DNA of 54,310 bases, taken from positions 1-54,310 of the forward strand of contig NZ_LR655709.1 of assembly GCF_902168065.1 (NCBI RefSeq), written 5' to 3'. Below are positions 8,504 to 18,917 of this stretch, piece after piece; positions within the stretch are counted from its first letter, which is position 1, and each line of letters opens with the position of its first letter. Origin of the DNA: Mycobacterium tilburgii (GTDB lineage: Bacteria > Actinomycetota > Actinomycetes > Mycobacteriales > Mycobacteriaceae). The notes beneath the pieces were generated by a model. The model did not search any database, was not told where the DNA came from, and was given only the letters and a program-made list of their open reading frames with translations. The translations under genes were made by a program, and so were the position numbers.

Positions 8504-10285
8504 GTGTTCGTGCTGCGCAGCCACACCGCTGGTTCGCTTCGGGATGGCGACGCCGGCCAGCAGGTGACGCTGGTGGGTTGGGTGGCGCGCTGCCGCGACC
8601 ACGGTGGCTTCATCTTCATCGACTTGCGCGACGCGTCCGGGGTCGCCCAGGTGGTCTTCCGCGCCGCGGACGTGCTGGAGCAGGCGCACCGGTTGCGCGC
8701 CGAATTCTGCATCGCCGTGCACGGCGTCGTTGAGATCCGCCCGGAGGGCAACGCCAACGCCGAGATACCGACCGGCGACGTCGAGGTCAACGCCACATCC
8801 CTGACGGTGCTCGGCGAATGTGCGCCGCTGCCCTTCCAGCTGGACGAGCCGGCCGGGGAGGAACTACGGCTGAAGTACCGCTACCTGGACCTACGCCGCG
8901 AAGGCCCGGCCGCGGCAATCCGGTTGCGCTCCAAAGTCAATGCCGCCGCCCGGTCGGTGCTGGCCCGGCACGACTTCGTCGAGATCGAGACGCCTACTAT
9001 CACCCGCTCCACCCCGGAGGGGGCCCGCGACTTCCTGGTGCCGGCGCGGCTACACCCCGGCTCGTTCTACGCCCTGCCGCAGAGCCCGCAGCTGTTCAAG
9101 CAGCTGCTGATGGTGGGCGGCATGGAGCGCTACTACCAGATCGCACGCTGCTATCGGGATGAGGATTTCCGCGCCGACCGGCAACCGGAGTTCACCCAGC
9201 TCGACATGGAGATGAGCTTCGTCGACGCCGAGGACATCATCGCGATCTCCGAGGAGGTCCTGACCGCGCTGTGGGCGCTGATCGGCTACCAGATCCCCAC
9301 GCCGATCCCGCGGATCAGCTACGCCGACGCCATGCGACGGTTCGGCTCCGACAAGCCCGACCTGCGCTTCGGGCTGGAGCTTGTCGAGTGCACAGAGTTC
9401 TTCAAAGACACCACTTTCCGCGTCTTCCAGGCACCCTACGTCGGCGCGGTGGTGATGCCCGGCGGGGCGTCGCAGCTCCGGCGCACGTTGGACGGGTGGC
9501 AGGAGTGGGCTAAGCAGCACGGCCATCGCGGGCTGGCCTACGTCCTGGTGGGCGAGGACGGCGAGCTGAGCGGTCCGGTCGCCAAGCACCTGACCGACGC
9601 CGAACGCAGCGGCCTGGCCGCCCACGTCGGCGCCAATCCGGGGGACTGCATCTTCTTCTCCGCCGGCCCGGCGAAGTCGTCGCGCGCCCTGCTGGGCGCG
9701 GCCCGCGGCGAGATCGCCAACCGGCTGAGCCTCATCGACCCCGACGCGTGGGCGTTCGTGTGGGTAGTCGACCCGCCGCTGTTCGAGCCCGCCGAAGAAG
9801 CGACCGCCGCCGGTGACGTGGCGGTCGGCTCTGGGGCGTGGACCGCGGTGCACCACGGGTTCACTTCGCCTAAACCCGAATACGAGGACATCGTCGACAC
9901 CGATCCCGGCCGGGTGCTGGCCGATGCCTACGACATCGTCTGCAACGGCAACGAGATCGGCGGCGGCTCGATCCGTATCCATCGCCGTGACATCCAGGAG
10001 CGGGTGTTTGCGGTGATGGGCCTGGACAAGGCCGAAGCCGAGGACAAGTTCGGATTCCTGTTGGAGGCGTTCACCCTTGGCGCACCGCCGCACGGCGGCA
10101 TCGCGTTCGGCTGGGACCGGATCAACGCCCTGCTGTCCGGGGTGGACTCCATTCGCGAGGTGATTGCCTTCCCGAAGACCGGCGGCGGCGCGGACCCGTT
10201 GACCGACGCGCCCGCGCCGATCACCGCGCAACAGCGTAAGGAATCCGGAATAGACGTCAAACCTAAGATGGTTCAACAGACGTGA
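8504..10285 (+). CDS. aspS: Aspartyl-tRNA synthetase
   Basis: Intact, 593 residues, close to the 596 of M. tuberculosis AspS as recalled. GTG 8504 (FVLRSHTAG) follows GAGGGGAG. An N-terminal OB-fold anticodon-binding domain ([23 protein letters not shown], residues about 20-45) is followed by the class II core: motif 2 as [19 protein letters not shown] near residue 220, a GAD-type insert, and motif 3 as [11 protein letters not shown] near residue 535. It attaches aspartate to tRNA; mycobacterial AspS also charges tRNA-Asn, which the GatCAB amidase then amidates. The stop overlaps the next reading frame (GTGA). Confidence 0.97.
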   Translation: MFVLRSHTAGSLRDGDAGQQVTLVGWVARCRDHGGFIFIDLRDASGVAQVVFRAADVLEQAHRLRAEFCIAVHGVVEIRPEGNANAEIPTGDVEVNATSLTVLGECAPLPFQLDEPAGEELRLKYRYLDLRREGPAAAIRLRSKVNAAARSVLARHDFVEIETPTITRSTPEGARDFLVPARLHPGSFYALPQSPQLFKQLLMVGGMERYYQIARCYRDEDFRADRQPEFTQLDMEMSFVDAEDIIAISEEVLTALWALIGYQIPTPIPRISYADAMRRFGSDKPDLRFGLELVECTEFFKDTTFRVFQAPYVGAVVMPGGASQLRRTLDGWQEWAKQHGHRGLAYVLVGEDGELSGPVAKHLTDAERSGLAAHVGANPGDCIFFSAGPAKSSRALLGAARGEIANRLSLIDPDAWAFVWVVDPPLFEPAEEATAAGDVAVGSGAWTAVHHGFTSPKPEYEDIVDTDPGRVLADAYDIVCNGNEIGGGSIRIHRRDIQERVFAVMGLDKAEAEDKFGFLLEAFTLGAPPHGGIAFGWDRINALLSGVDSIREVIAFPKTGGGADPLTDAPAPITAQQRKESGIDVKPKMVQQT

Positions 10286-10724
10286 CCGAAACCACACCAA
10301 TCGACGACCTCACGCGTTCAACCAGGCCATCGTCGACGAATTTCGGGCCAACGCTGACCAGGTCGTCGGCCAATTCGCCGGCCGCGACCTGCTGCTACTC
10401 ACCACGACGGGCACCAAGTCCGGCCGCCAGCGGCTTTCCCCGCTGGCGTATTTCGACATCGACGGCAAGCTGATCATCATCGGCTCCTTCGCCGGCGCGC
10501 CCAAGGATCTGGCGTGGGTGCACAACCTGCGCGCCAACCCGCGGGCCCGCGTCGAGATCGGCTCGCAATCCGGGATCGAGACGGTCGACGTGATCGCACA
10601 CGAACTGCCGCGCGCCGAGCGCGACCGCCTCTTCGACCGCGTGGTCGCAGCCGCGCCGGGCTTCGGCGAATACGAGTCGAAGACCAGCAGGATCATTCCG
10701 CTGTTCGAGTTGAAGCGCGTCTAG
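10282..10724 (+). pseudogene. Deazaflavin-dependent nitroreductase family (DUF385) protein, single frameshift
   Basis: GTG 10282 overlaps the aspS stop and codes [11 protein letters not shown]. From about 10314 the conserved body continues in another frame: AFNQAIVDEFRAN, then LLLLTTTGTKSGR, which is typical of the F420-binding DUF385/Ddn-like family, then LAWVHNLRANPRARVEIG and the end IIPLFELKRV. One indel near 10311 separates start and body. Everything after it to the TAG at 10724 is clean, so this may be a recent loss. A GTG or ATG restart inside the frame (for example 10518) would omit the F420-binding motif. Family members use reduced F420 on quinones or nitro compounds. Confidence 0.82.
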
Positions 10725-10769
10725 CGAGTCACATTGCCGCACGCGCCGGCGCTGCGGTAAGCAAGCGGA

Positions 10770-11464
10770 ATGAGCACATCGCTGCTGACGCACCCGTTCG
10801 CGCGAGCCGCCTTCGTCGGCGGTGTGCAGCAGTGCATCTTCGACGCGCTGATCGGCGCCAGCCTGGCCATCGTCAACGCAGTCCTGCTCTTCCCGGCCGA
10901 CCCGCTGCTGGTGCTGCGCTCGGTGCGCCTGGCGGTGCTGGAGACGCTGGAGTCGGTGCTGCGGCGCACCGGCGATCTAGCGCTGCCGCGAAGCGCCCGC
11001 CGCGGACTGGCCGTTGCCGGCGGTGGACCGGGTGCACGAACGGCTGGGCGGCTTGGCTTGATCCAGGCCCGGCACCACCTCGCGGCAGATCGTGCGGGTG
11101 GCGCCGCGGCGGTGGGGACTTCGCGACGCGGTACGGGCCGGGATCAGCAGGCCGTGCGGCTGGCCCTGCTGGCGGGTTCGGTGCTGCAGCTGGCTCGCGT
11201 CGTGGTGCCCGCCTCGCTCACCACCCACGGCTGTCGGCGATCGGGCGCCGCACCCCGTGCAGGAGGTGTTGGAGGAGCTGCCCCGGGCGACCGCGCTGGC
11301 CGACACCGATCCCGCCGCCGCGACAGCCCACGTCGAAGCCGCACGAGGGCACGCGGCGCACCTGCTGACCAGCGCGCCCGGGAGCTACCGAGGTGGTGCT
11401 GGCCGACGTCGTCCAGGCCTGCGTCGACGATCTGCAGCGGATGATCGACCTCGGAACGACGTGA
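10770..11464 (+). pseudogene. FUSC/aromatic-acid-exporter-like membrane protein (Rv2571c family), truncated
   Basis: The synteny position after aspS and the segment FDALIGASLAIVNAVLLFPADPLLVLRS match the second half of Rv2571c-type proteins (about 355 residues). The roughly 150-residue N-terminal membrane domain is missing: ATG 10770 gives only about 22 unfamiliar residues before the match. Downstream the soluble tail is split over three frames (VDRVHERLGGLA near 11020, IVRVAPRRWGLRDAV near 11090, QAVRLALLAGSVLQLARVV near 11145, ADTDPAAATAHVEAARGHAAHLL near 11300, and EVVLADVVQACVDDLQRMIDLG before TGA 11464). Confidence 0.75.
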
Positions 11465-11468
11465 GGGC

Positions 11469-11858
11469 TCAGAACGAACCGGTCAGGAACTCCTGCACCA
11501 GCTTCTTGGGCGCCTGCGACAGCCAGGCCTCGGTGATCAGCTCCTCGAGACCGCGCACGTCGATCGCGTCCAGCTTGACCAGCACCGCGGGGTAGCCGTC
11601 GAAATACGGGGTAGTGAAGTAAATTCGCGGCTCGTCGGCCACCAGCGCGTACTTGACGCCCTCGTCGGACACCCGGACTCCGAGGATGTCGCCGTCGGGC
11701 GGCGGAACCCCGCGGGCCGACAGCGCCTCCCGGTCCGTCGGGCGCAGCGGCCGCTCCCAGGCCAGCAACTTCTTGCCGACCCGCCAGTCGTGTGGTGACT
11801 GCTCGGAGGTGAGTGGCAGCCCACCCACGATCCGGGCAACATCGTCCCAGTTGGCCAC
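11469..11858 (-). CDS. MmcQ/YjbR family protein (Rv2570 family)
   Basis: Intact, 129 residues, the same length as recalled for Rv2570. GTG 11858 codes ANWDDVARIVGGLPLTSEQS; WRVGKKLLAWERPLR and the end AWLSQAPKKLVQEFLTG are typical of the YjbR (CyaY-like, double wing) DNA-binding-like family. GGAGGG lies almost on the start codon. The biochemical role is unknown. Its start is divergent from, and very close to, the decayed transglutaminase-family gene, and it faces the decayed FUSC gene. It is a lone survivor among pseudogenes, so it probably still matters to the cell or has escaped damage so far. Confidence 0.88.
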   Translation of the reverse strand: MANWDDVARIVGGLPLTSEQSPHDWRVGKKLLAWERPLRPTDREALSARGVPPPDGDILGVRVSDEGVKYALVADEPRIYFTTPYFDGYPAVLVKLDAIDVRGLEELITEAWLSQAPKKLVQEFLTGSF

Positions 11859-11979
11859 CCCTCCAATTGTGCTCCAGCTATGGTGCGGTTGGTGCCGTAT
11901 CGGCTATCGGTTGCCCACCTCGCACGGGCCACTCCCGGGAGGTATTCGTTGTCTGCTGCAGACCAAGGCCTTCAGGCCC

Positions 11980-12605
11980 GACGGCATCGCGTCACCCACC
12001 GCACCGAATACCGCTATTCCGACGTCGTGACCAGCTCGTACGGCCGCGGCTTCCTCACTCCGCGCGACTCGCAGCGGCAGCGCTGCATCGCGCACCGGCT
12101 GACCATCGACCCGGTCCCGTCCGACAGCTCCACCAGCGTCGACGGCTACGGCAATATCAGCTCCTAACTTTCACGTCACCGAACCGCATCGCGCTCTGAC
12201 GGTGACCAGCGACTCGATCGTTAACGTGTACCCGGCGCCACCGGAGCGCTACAGCAGTGGGCCGGCGGTCGAACCGTGGGAGGCGGGCGCGGCCGTCCGG
12301 GCGCCGCGGTGCGCTGGCCAGCGAGTTCACCCTGGACCTGGATCCGCCCGAGGTCACCGACGAGGTCCGCGACTATGCGGCGCCCAGCTTTGTCCCCAGC
12401 CGCCCGCTGATTTAGGTGCTGCGCGACCTCGCGCCGCGCGATCTTCAGCGACTTCATCTACCGCCTCGGGGTCGACGACGATTTCCACCGGGGTCAAAGA
12501 GGTTCTGGTGGCGCGGGAAAGGTGTTCTGGTGGCGCGGGAAAGGTTATGTCAAGACTTTACACGGCTGGCGATCGCCTGCCTGTGCGCCACGGGTTGGCG
12601 GCCAG
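11980..12605 (+). pseudogene. Transglutaminase-like protein (Rv2569c family), decayed and truncated
   Basis: RVTHRTEYRYSDVVTSSYGRGFLTPRD (about 11985 onward) is the N-terminal beta domain of bacterial transglutaminase-like proteins. An extra A near 12168 makes TAA where SSYFHVTEPH is expected. A further shift follows near 12290, and a TAG at 12414-12416 sits where GAG is expected (PLI-stop-VLRDLA). The catalytic-cysteine block appears as STGVKEVLVARE, then a 22-bp duplication, then RLCQDFTRLAIACL. The gene stops matching near 12605, before the catalytic His and Asp, because a deletion has joined it to the remains of the convergent DUF2126-type gene. Confidence 0.85.
12502..12545. repeat. 22-bp perfect tandem duplication next to a deletion junction
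   Basis: Two perfect copies, 12502-12523 and 12524-12545 (GTTCTGGTGGCGCGGGAAAG plus GT). It repeats the codons for VLVARE just before the catalytic cysteine of the transglutaminase-like pseudogene and shifts the frame. It lies about 50 bp from the inferred deletion breakpoint. Confidence 0.97.
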
Positions 12606-14334
12606 TTCCGGCAGGAAACGCGCACCCCAGGGCTTTCCAGGATCCCGCGGGTCCGCCTCGAACGACGGTCACGGCGGCTTCCAGCTGATCGAGTTCAGGG
12701 GCAGCCGCAGCCCCGCCGGCGAATCCCCTTCCAGCAGCATGATCCGGCCCCGGCGCAACCGCTAGTCGGCGCTCGCCCAGCTGTTGCCGTCTTCCCGGCA
12801 GTGCAACGGCAGCACAAAAACCGCTGGGGCCGTCGTCGTTTCATCGAGCCGGACCAGCAGTGCGGCGCGGGCGGCCGTGTCGTCGGCGGCGAGGTCATCG
12901 TCGGGTTGCACCGGGTCGCCCTCGGGCAGCTAGACTTTGGCCTCCAGCCGGGCCAGCGGGTCCTCGTAGGCCGGCCGCACCTGGGATGGTGGCAGTCCCA
13001 AGCTCTCGGCCACACCGTCGAGCACCTTGTAGGCGGTCTTGTCATCGGAGCCGGAGCCGGCCGGCTCGGCGGCCCACGGGTCGGCCGGCAGCGTCGCGTC
13101 GGTCCACAGTGGCTGCCCGTCGGTGCGCCAGTACAGCGCTATCTGCCAGCGCGGCAACGGTTCTCCCGGATACCCCGGCCCTGTCCGCGATGAATCAGCC
13201 CCTGCGGGGCCCACACCGATTTCAGCCGGGCAGCCAGGTCGGAGGCGCGCTGCCACTTGTGCGGGCCGTCGGCCCCGGTGGTCCACTCCTTGTCGACCTA
13301 GTTGTCGATCGACACGAAGGTGGGTTCACCGCCCATCGTCAGCCGGACGTCGCCGGCGGCCAGGCGTTCGTCGACACTGCGACCGACCACGCAGATGGTG
13401 TCCCATGCCGCGTCGGTGTAGGGCAGTGTAACGCGCGGGTCCTCGTGGATGCGGGTGACGGTTTTGGAGAACTCGAGCGTGGTGGTGCAGACGTCGGTGC
13501 TGCCGGTGATCGGCGCCCCGCTGGCGGGATGCGGTGTGGCGGCCAGCGGGATGTGGCCCTCGCCGGCGAACAGCCCGGCGGTGGGGTCGAGCCCGATCCA
13601 GCCCGCATCGGGATGTACACCTCGGTCCACGCGTGCAGGTCGGTGAAGTCGGCGGCCGGCCCGTCCAGCGCTTCGACGTCGGAGGCCAGCTGCACCAGAT
13701 AGCCGGACACGAACCGGGCTGCCAGCCCGAGTTGGCGCAGGATCGACACCAGCAGCCACACCGAATCCCGGCACGAGCCCACCCCGGTGCGCAGCGTGAA
13801 ATCCGGCGTTTGCACGCCGGGTTCCATGCGCAGGCTGTAGGCGACGTCGGCGTTGAGCGCGACCAAGAAGTCGATGGTGCGGGTGCCGTCGGGAACTGAG
13901 GAGTTACGCGTCCACTCTCGGGCGAGCTCGCCGAGCCCTCCTCGGCCTCCTCGACGGGCCGCAGATACGGCTTGAGATCCTCGGCGAGGGCCTTGGGGTA
14001 GATCGACCCGGAAGCGGGCGGCCACGTTTCGACCCAGTCCTCGATGAAGAAGTCGAACGGGTTGATCACCTTGAGGTCGGCGATTAGCCCGACCGTGATG
14101 GTCAACTGACGCATGGGGTTCGGAAAGACAAGCCGGACAAGGGAAATTGCCCACCGCGTCTTGTTGCCAGTTGATTGAAGTGTTCGGCGGGCTCGACGCG
14201 CAGCAAGTAAGCCTCGATGGGCGTGCGCGAGTGCGGGGCCGGACGCAGCCGCACGACGTGCGGAAACACCGATACCAGCCGGTCAAGGTGTAGCTAGTGC
14301 GATGCTCCAGCGCAACTTTGATGGTCACAACCGC
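12590..14334 (-). pseudogene. Large transglutaminase/DUF2126 protein (Rv2566 family), N-terminal half only, decayed
   Basis: Starting near 14334 ([14 protein letters not shown]), pieces in several frames give [15 protein letters not shown] sequence, [26 protein letters not shown], then the transglutaminase core [36 protein letters not shown] with its catalytic Cys, [10 protein letters not shown] with the His, and [32 protein letters not shown] then opens the DUF2126 part, followed by a TAG at 13300 (from CAG). Sequence similar to the middle of DUF2126 continues to LPLNSISWKPP near 12690 and ends near 12600. Rv2566 has about 1,140 residues, so about half is gone. The family is thought to act with a circularly permuted ATP-grasp protein in peptide-bond formation; that neighbour (Rv2567) is missing here. 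Confidence 0.85.
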
Positions 14335-14405
14335 TGATCTCATCACACGCGTCGCCAGGCCGCAGCGCGCCATCCGACTGCCGGCACCGGGCCGGGGCGG
14401 CTTCG

Positions 14406-15127
14406 CTAGGCGGGCCGGGGCTCCGTCGCGACCTGACCACCGGAAAGGGTGCGGTAGACGTAAGTCAGGATCAGCGCGGCGACGGGGACGGTCACCAGCA
14501 GGCCGATGCCGCAGACCATTGAGCCGACGACAATCGCCGCCACGGACACCAGCCACACCAGCAATGCGCTGACGAAATTCGATCCGACCAGGGCGACGCT
14601 CGAGGTGAAGTTGGTCGCCGACTGCGATCGGTCGATCAGGAACAAGATGGTGAACTGAGTGAAGATCACCACGAGCAGGCCGGGCACGAAGCAGGCGGCA
14701 CAGCCGATCCCGGTGATCACGCTGACCAGGAACGCCGCCAGAAAAGCCATGCCGAGGTTGGCGCGGCTTAAAGAAGGGACCCGATGCTGACCGGTCTGCC
14801 GTCGGCGAGGTCCAGGCAGCCGGACAGGAACGCGGCCTGCGTGTGCGTGGTCGCCACCAGCGAGACGACGTAGCCGAGCAGGATGGCGGCCACCCCGGTG
14901 GGGTTGAAGTGCATCGAGAAGTCGTAGTCGGTGAAGTCGAACTTGTTAAGTTCGTGCTCATGTTCTGGCCCAGGAAGTTCAGGGTGGAGGCCGCGGCGAA
15001 CAGCACGCCCCTAGACGGCGGTGGGCACGATCAGCGTTACGGCGTTGCGGGTGAATGCGATCCACGCCCAGCCGAAGGCGCTGCCGATGCTCAATCGTGG
15101 TGCTGGCTGCTGTGGGAGTTCGCTCAT
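14406..15127 (-). pseudogene. Integral membrane protein, degraded paralogue of the next upstream gene
   Basis: ATG 15127 (SELPQQPAPRLSIGSAFGWAWIAF, then [12 protein letters not shown]) meets TAG at 15011. [12 protein letters not shown], then [39 protein letters not shown], follow in other frames, and [28 protein letters not shown] to the stop at 14406 is clean. The layout and motifs (GLDIADGRPVGIGSFFK, CFIPGLL, YRKLSGGQV) mirror the intact gene at 15139-16080, so the two are tandem paralogues 11 bp apart, of which one has died. Confidence 0.85.
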
Positions 15128-15138
15128 CGGGGCGCCGA

Positions 15139-16080
15139 CTAGGCGAACTGCTGTCCGGGCGGTGGCCCGGGTGGCAGCCCCGGCTGGTAGCCGGGCTGCA
15201 GCGGGACGACCTGACCGCCGGAGAGCTTGCGGTAGGCGTAGACCTGGATCAGTGCGGCGATCGGTAGGGCGACGATAATGCCCACCCCGCAAGCCAATTC
15301 GCCGACTAGCACTACCGCGTACTGCACCAGCCAGGACAGCAGCGACGGGCCGACGTTGGCGCGGACGGTGGCGATGCTGGCCTTGATGGATTCCACCGGC
15401 GACAGCGACCGGTCAATCACGAACGTCAACGCGAACAAGGTGCCGAACGCGAACAGCAGGCCGGGGATGAAGCACAGGATCAAACCGACGGCGACGCCAG
15501 CCGCGATCAGCAGGCTCGCAACGAACACCGCGCCGAGGTTGCGCGGCTTGAAGAACGATCCGATGCCCACCGGCCTGCCGTCGGCTATGTCCAGACCGCC
15601 GGTCAGCAGCGCGGCGTGCATGTACACCGCCGCGACGAACACCAGGAGGTAGCCGACGATCATCACCGCGATCGACGCCGAGCCGTACTCGATCTCGACG
15701 CCGCTGGTGGTCTGGCCGAAGCTGTCGGTGTACGTCGTGCTGGTGCTCTCGCCGAACGCCATCGGCAACAGCGCGGCCACCAGAACGGCGGCCGTGATCA
15801 GCACGGCGTAGACCAACACCGGCACGATCAGTGCCGCGGCGTTCTGGGTGAACTTGCCCCACGACCACTTCACCGCGTCACCGACGTCGAATTGCGGCGA
15901 GGGTGGGGCCCCGTAGGCGCCGCCGAATCCCGGCTGCGGCGGATAGCCGGTCGGGGGTGCGCCGTAGCCCGGCGAAGGCGGATAGTCCGGCGCGGGGGGC
16001 GGGGGCGGGGAGCCCGCAGGGCTTTGGTCGCCGCCGTCGGGGCCGGCCGGATCGCCTTGGTGTTCTGGTGGCTGGCTCAA
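15139..16080 (-). CDS. Pro/Gly-rich multi-pass membrane protein (Rv2560 family)
   Basis: Intact, 313 residues from TTG 16080 (SQPPEHQGDPAGPDGG). The first 75 residues are a disordered Pro/Gly/Tyr-rich cytoplasmic-type tail (PSPGYGAPPTGYPPQPG). After it come six or so hydrophobic segments, including IVPVLVYAVLITAAVLVAALL, IAVMIVGYLLVFVAAVYM and VGLILCFIPGLLFAFGTLF, and the end is again Pro/Gly-rich (QPGLPPGPPPGQQFA). It resembles M. tuberculosis Rv2560 in layout and context next to rarA (Rv2559c). Function unknown. TTG is chosen because the family start is close to the Pro-rich tail; an upstream start in frame would add unrelated residues. Confidence 0.8.
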   Translation of the reverse strand: MSQPPEHQGDPAGPDGGDQSPAGSPPPPPAPDYPPSPGYGAPPTGYPPQPGFGGAYGAPPSPQFDVGDAVKWSWGKFTQNAAALIVPVLVYAVLITAAVLVAALLPMAFGESTSTTYTDSFGQTTSGVEIEYGSASIAVMIVGYLLVFVAAVYMHAALLTGGLDIADGRPVGIGSFFKPRNLGAVFVASLLIAAGVAVGLILCFIPGLLFAFGTLFALTFVIDRSLSPVESIKASIATVRANVGPSLLSWLVQYAVVLVGELACGVGIIVALPIAALIQVYAYRKLSGGQVVPLQPGYQPGLPPGPPPGQQFA

Positions 16081-16265
16081 TATTTGCCGTCCTGATTCGC
16101 TGTGGGAGGAGCTTACGGGCACACACGCAGAGAACTTGGCACTGCGGAATTTAGCAAATAAGCGGCCGAGGAGCGAGGATTGAAGTTTGCCTGTCGTGCT
16201 TGTTTTTCCGGCGTCCAGCCGTGACCCGCGCCGCCACCGTGGCGTGCGTGTCCGGTCAGCGTGGT

Positions 16266-17606
16266 ATGCCTTACACCGTGCCCGACGGTCTGTTTGACCT
16301 ACCCGGCGAATCGCCACCCGCCGGGCCGGCCGGTGCCCCGCTGGCGGTGCGGATGCGGCCGGCGTCACTGGATGAAGTCGTCGGTCAGGACCACCTGCTG
16401 GCGCCCGGTTCGCCGCTGCGGAGCCTGGTCGAGGGATCGGGGATGGCTTCGGCGATCCTGTACGGCCCACCAGGCAGCGGTAAGACCACGCTGGCGGCAC
16501 TGGTCTCCCGGGCGACCGGCCGCCGCTTCGAGGCCCTGTCGGCGTTGTCGGCGGGCGTCAAAGACGTCCGGGCCGTCATCGACACTGCCCGCCGGGGCCT
16601 GCTGCACGGCGAACAGACCGTGCTGTTCATCGATGAAGTGCACCGATTTTCCAAGACCCAGCAGGACGCGTTGCTGTCCGCGGTGGAGAACCGGGTGGTC
16701 TTACTGGTGGCGGCCACGACCGAGAACCCGTCGTTCTCGGTCGTGGCGCCGCTGCTGTCGCGATCGCTGATCCTGCAGCTGCGCCCGTTGACCGCCGAGG
16801 ACATCCGCACCGTGGTGCAGCGCGCGATCGACGATCCCCGCGGCCTGGGCGGCCAGATTGCGGTGCAGTCCGAGGCAGTCGACCTGCTGGTGCAGTTGGC
16901 CGCCGGCGATGCTCGCCGCGCCCTGACCGCGCTCGAGGTGGCGGCCGAGGCGGTGCGGCCCGGTGGCGAGCTGACCGTCGCGGCCGTCGAACAGTCGCTG
17001 GACAAGGCCGCGGTGCGCTACGACCGCGACGGCTACCAGCACTACGACGTGATCAGCGCGTTCATCAAGTCGGTGCGCGGCTCTGACGTCGACGCCGCGC
17101 TGCACTACCTGGCCCGCATGCTGGTGGCTGGCGAGGACCCCCGGTTCGTCGCGCGCCGGCTGATGATCCTGGCCAGCGAGGACATCGGCATGGCCGACGC
17201 GACCGCGCTGCAGACCGCCGTAGCCGCCGCGCAGACCGTGCAGCTGATCGGCATGCCCGAGGCGCAGCTGACGTTGGCGCACGCCACCATCCACCTGGCC
17301 ACCGCGCCGAAATCGAACGCGGTCACCACCGCGCTGGCCGCCGCGATGAACGACATCAAGGCCGGCAAGGCGGGTCTGGTGCCGGCGCATCTGCGCGACG
17401 GCCACTACTCGGGTGCGGCCGCGCTCGGCAACGCACAGGGCTATAAATACTCCCACGACAGCCCGGATGGCGTTGTCGCGCAACAATATCCACCCGACGA
17501 GCTGGTGGGCGTCAACTACTATCAGCCCACCGGACGCGGTGTCGAACGCGAGCTCGGCGGGCGACTGGACCGGCTGCGCGCCATCATCCGGCGCCTGCGC
17601 GGCTGA
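16266..17606 (+). CDS. rarA: Replication-associated recombination ATPase RarA/MgsA
   Basis: Intact, 446 residues from ATG 16266, which matches the M. tuberculosis Rv2559c start ([13 protein letters not shown]). It is a AAA+ clamp-loader-like ATPase: Walker A GPPGSGKT at about residue 66, Walker [20 protein letters not shown] at about 120, sensor 1 [13 protein letters not shown] at about 148, and arginine-finger LLSRS. The C-terminal helical/tetramer part has [18 protein letters not shown] and [10 protein letters not shown], all typical of RarA. It acts at stalled replication forks with RecA and SSB. Uninterrupted among decayed neighbours on both sides. Confidence 0.95.
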   Translation: MPYTVPDGLFDLPGESPPAGPAGAPLAVRMRPASLDEVVGQDHLLAPGSPLRSLVEGSGMASAILYGPPGSGKTTLAALVSRATGRRFEALSALSAGVKDVRAVIDTARRGLLHGEQTVLFIDEVHRFSKTQQDALLSAVENRVVLLVAATTENPSFSVVAPLLSRSLILQLRPLTAEDIRTVVQRAIDDPRGLGGQIAVQSEAVDLLVQLAAGDARRALTALEVAAEAVRPGGELTVAAVEQSLDKAAVRYDRDGYQHYDVISAFIKSVRGSDVDAALHYLARMLVAGEDPRFVARRLMILASEDIGMADATALQTAVAAAQTVQLIGMPEAQLTLAHATIHLATAPKSNAVTTALAAAMNDIKAGKAGLVPAHLRDGHYSGAAALGNAQGYKYSHDSPDGVVAQQYPPDELVGVNYYQPTGRGVERELGGRLDRLRAIIRRLRG

Positions 17607-17610
17607 CGGC

Positions 17611-18240
17611 TCAGACTCGCTCGGGCACGTTCGGGCGGGCGATCGCCAGCTCGAACTCGGCCACGTCGACGATCTCGGCGCCCCAGGTCGCGGGCCCGCT
17701 GGCTGCGCAGCCCGCCGGCCGCCTCGCTGTTGCGTGCCATCGCCAGCTGGCTGTCGAACGTCGAGCACCACACCGCGCGGCGCCCGGCCGGGTGATCGAC
17801 CATCAGGCTGGCGTTGCAGAACCCTTCGAGCGACTCCATCTTCGGAAGCACCGCCATCCGGTAGAAGTCCATCGAGCGGTCGAGCTGGTCGGGCACCACC
17901 TTGAGCCAGGTGGCGCGCACGAACACACCCTCGGGTGAGCGGTGCCGGCGGTGCAGCGACGCGATGCGCCATTCTTCGACGCTGGCACTGCCGTCGAACA
18001 TCAACGCGACGTGGTCGCGGATCAGCCCCAGCCGCTCGGCGCTGGCGCGCATCGCCGCGAGAGACTCCCAGGCGCTGGTCCCCATGCAGCCGCCCGGACG
18101 GGCGTTCGACCAACAGCGACATCCCGACGTATCTGTCGATTTCCTGCAATTCCGTCATGACGACGTCGCGACCGTGGGCGACCCCGATGTTTACCGATAA
18201 GGGTTGCCCGTCGATGGTGAAAGAGCGTGCCTACACGATG
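17611..18240 (-). pseudogene. Conserved protein of the Rv2557/Rv2558 family, decayed
   Basis: Pieces on the minus strand follow the recalled Rv2557/Rv2558 pattern: [22 protein letters not shown] (near 18215), [22 protein letters not shown] (18158), a frame change near 18088, [63 protein letters not shown], another change near 17720, and the end [23 protein letters not shown] at TGA 17611. A stop precedes the first piece, so the start is unclear. The family looks like a duplicated dimeric alpha-beta barrel; the M. tuberculosis pair is reported as induced by starvation. Its position opposite alaS fits synteny. Confidence 0.8.
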
Positions 18241-18414
18241 GCTCCCTGAGGTTCGGGGCAGCGCCCCCGGTGGCCGCCACCGGTCCCACCGACTACACTT
18301 CCTCCTCCCGATTACGCGTGGCAATGGTCCGATTGCGGCCCGATTGGGGGATTGCGGCCCGGCGGCGGCTCGTCCGGCGCGCGGGCGCGGGCGCCGCGCC
18401 GTAGGCTTGAGCAG

Positions 18415-18804
18415 ATGCATACGGACGTGCTCGAGGTGGACACCAGTTGTCGCCGCGTCGTCGATCTGGCCGACGCGGTGCGCCGGTTTTGCTTCTCCAT
18501 GCGGGGACGGCCTGTGCAACGTGTTCGTCCCGCACGCGACGGCCGGGGTCGCGATCATCGAGACCGGCGCCGGTTCCGCCGACGATCTGGTCGACACGCT
18601 GGAGCGGCTGCTGCCGCGCGATGACCGGTACCGGCATTCGCACGGCTCCGCCGGCCACGTGTTGCCGGCGATCGTCGCGCCGTCGGTGACCGTCCCGGTC
18701 GAGGCCGGTGAGCCGCAGCTGGGCACCTGGCAGAGCGTCAGCTGGTCGACCTCAACCGGGACAACCCGCGCCTGTCGGTCCGGCTGAGCTTTCTGGGGGA
18801 CTAG
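18415..18804 (+). pseudogene. YjbQ/UPF0047 family protein (Rv2556c), decayed
   Basis: ATG 18415 gives HTDVLEVDTSCRRVVDLADAVRRF. The frame changes near 18500, then reads GDGLCNVFVPHATAGVAIIETGAGSADDLVDTLERLLPRDDRY, the YjbQ core with its conserved His and Glu. The metal-binding segment HGSYGHGADHLLPA of relatives is shortened to HGSAGHVLPA. A second frame change near 18740 precedes LVDLNRDNPRLSVRLSFLGD and TAG 18804. The family has been linked to thiamine-phosphate synthase side activity; its real role is uncertain. Confidence 0.85.
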
Positions 18805-18917
18805 CTCCCGGCCGGGCGGACCCAGCCGGGACCGGTACTGTGTGCGGTCGAAACAGTCGTGGACAATGTCTATAAAAAGTCTTTGAACAGCCGATATCAG
18901 GAAGAAGCGGAAAAAGA

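Noticed and set aside
9050..10300. Long antisense frame over aspS
   Set aside because: Shadow of a conserved synthetase gene, no recognisable protein.
12695..13045. Open frame on the minus strand starting TRPPTRCSTVWPRAW
   Set aside because: It is an out-of-frame reading of the Rv2566-type pseudogene; the neighbouring frame gives family sequence.
18331..18361. Two 12-bp copies of GATTGCGGCCCG, 19 bp apart
   Set aside because: Not contiguous and short for this base composition; no gene or site context.
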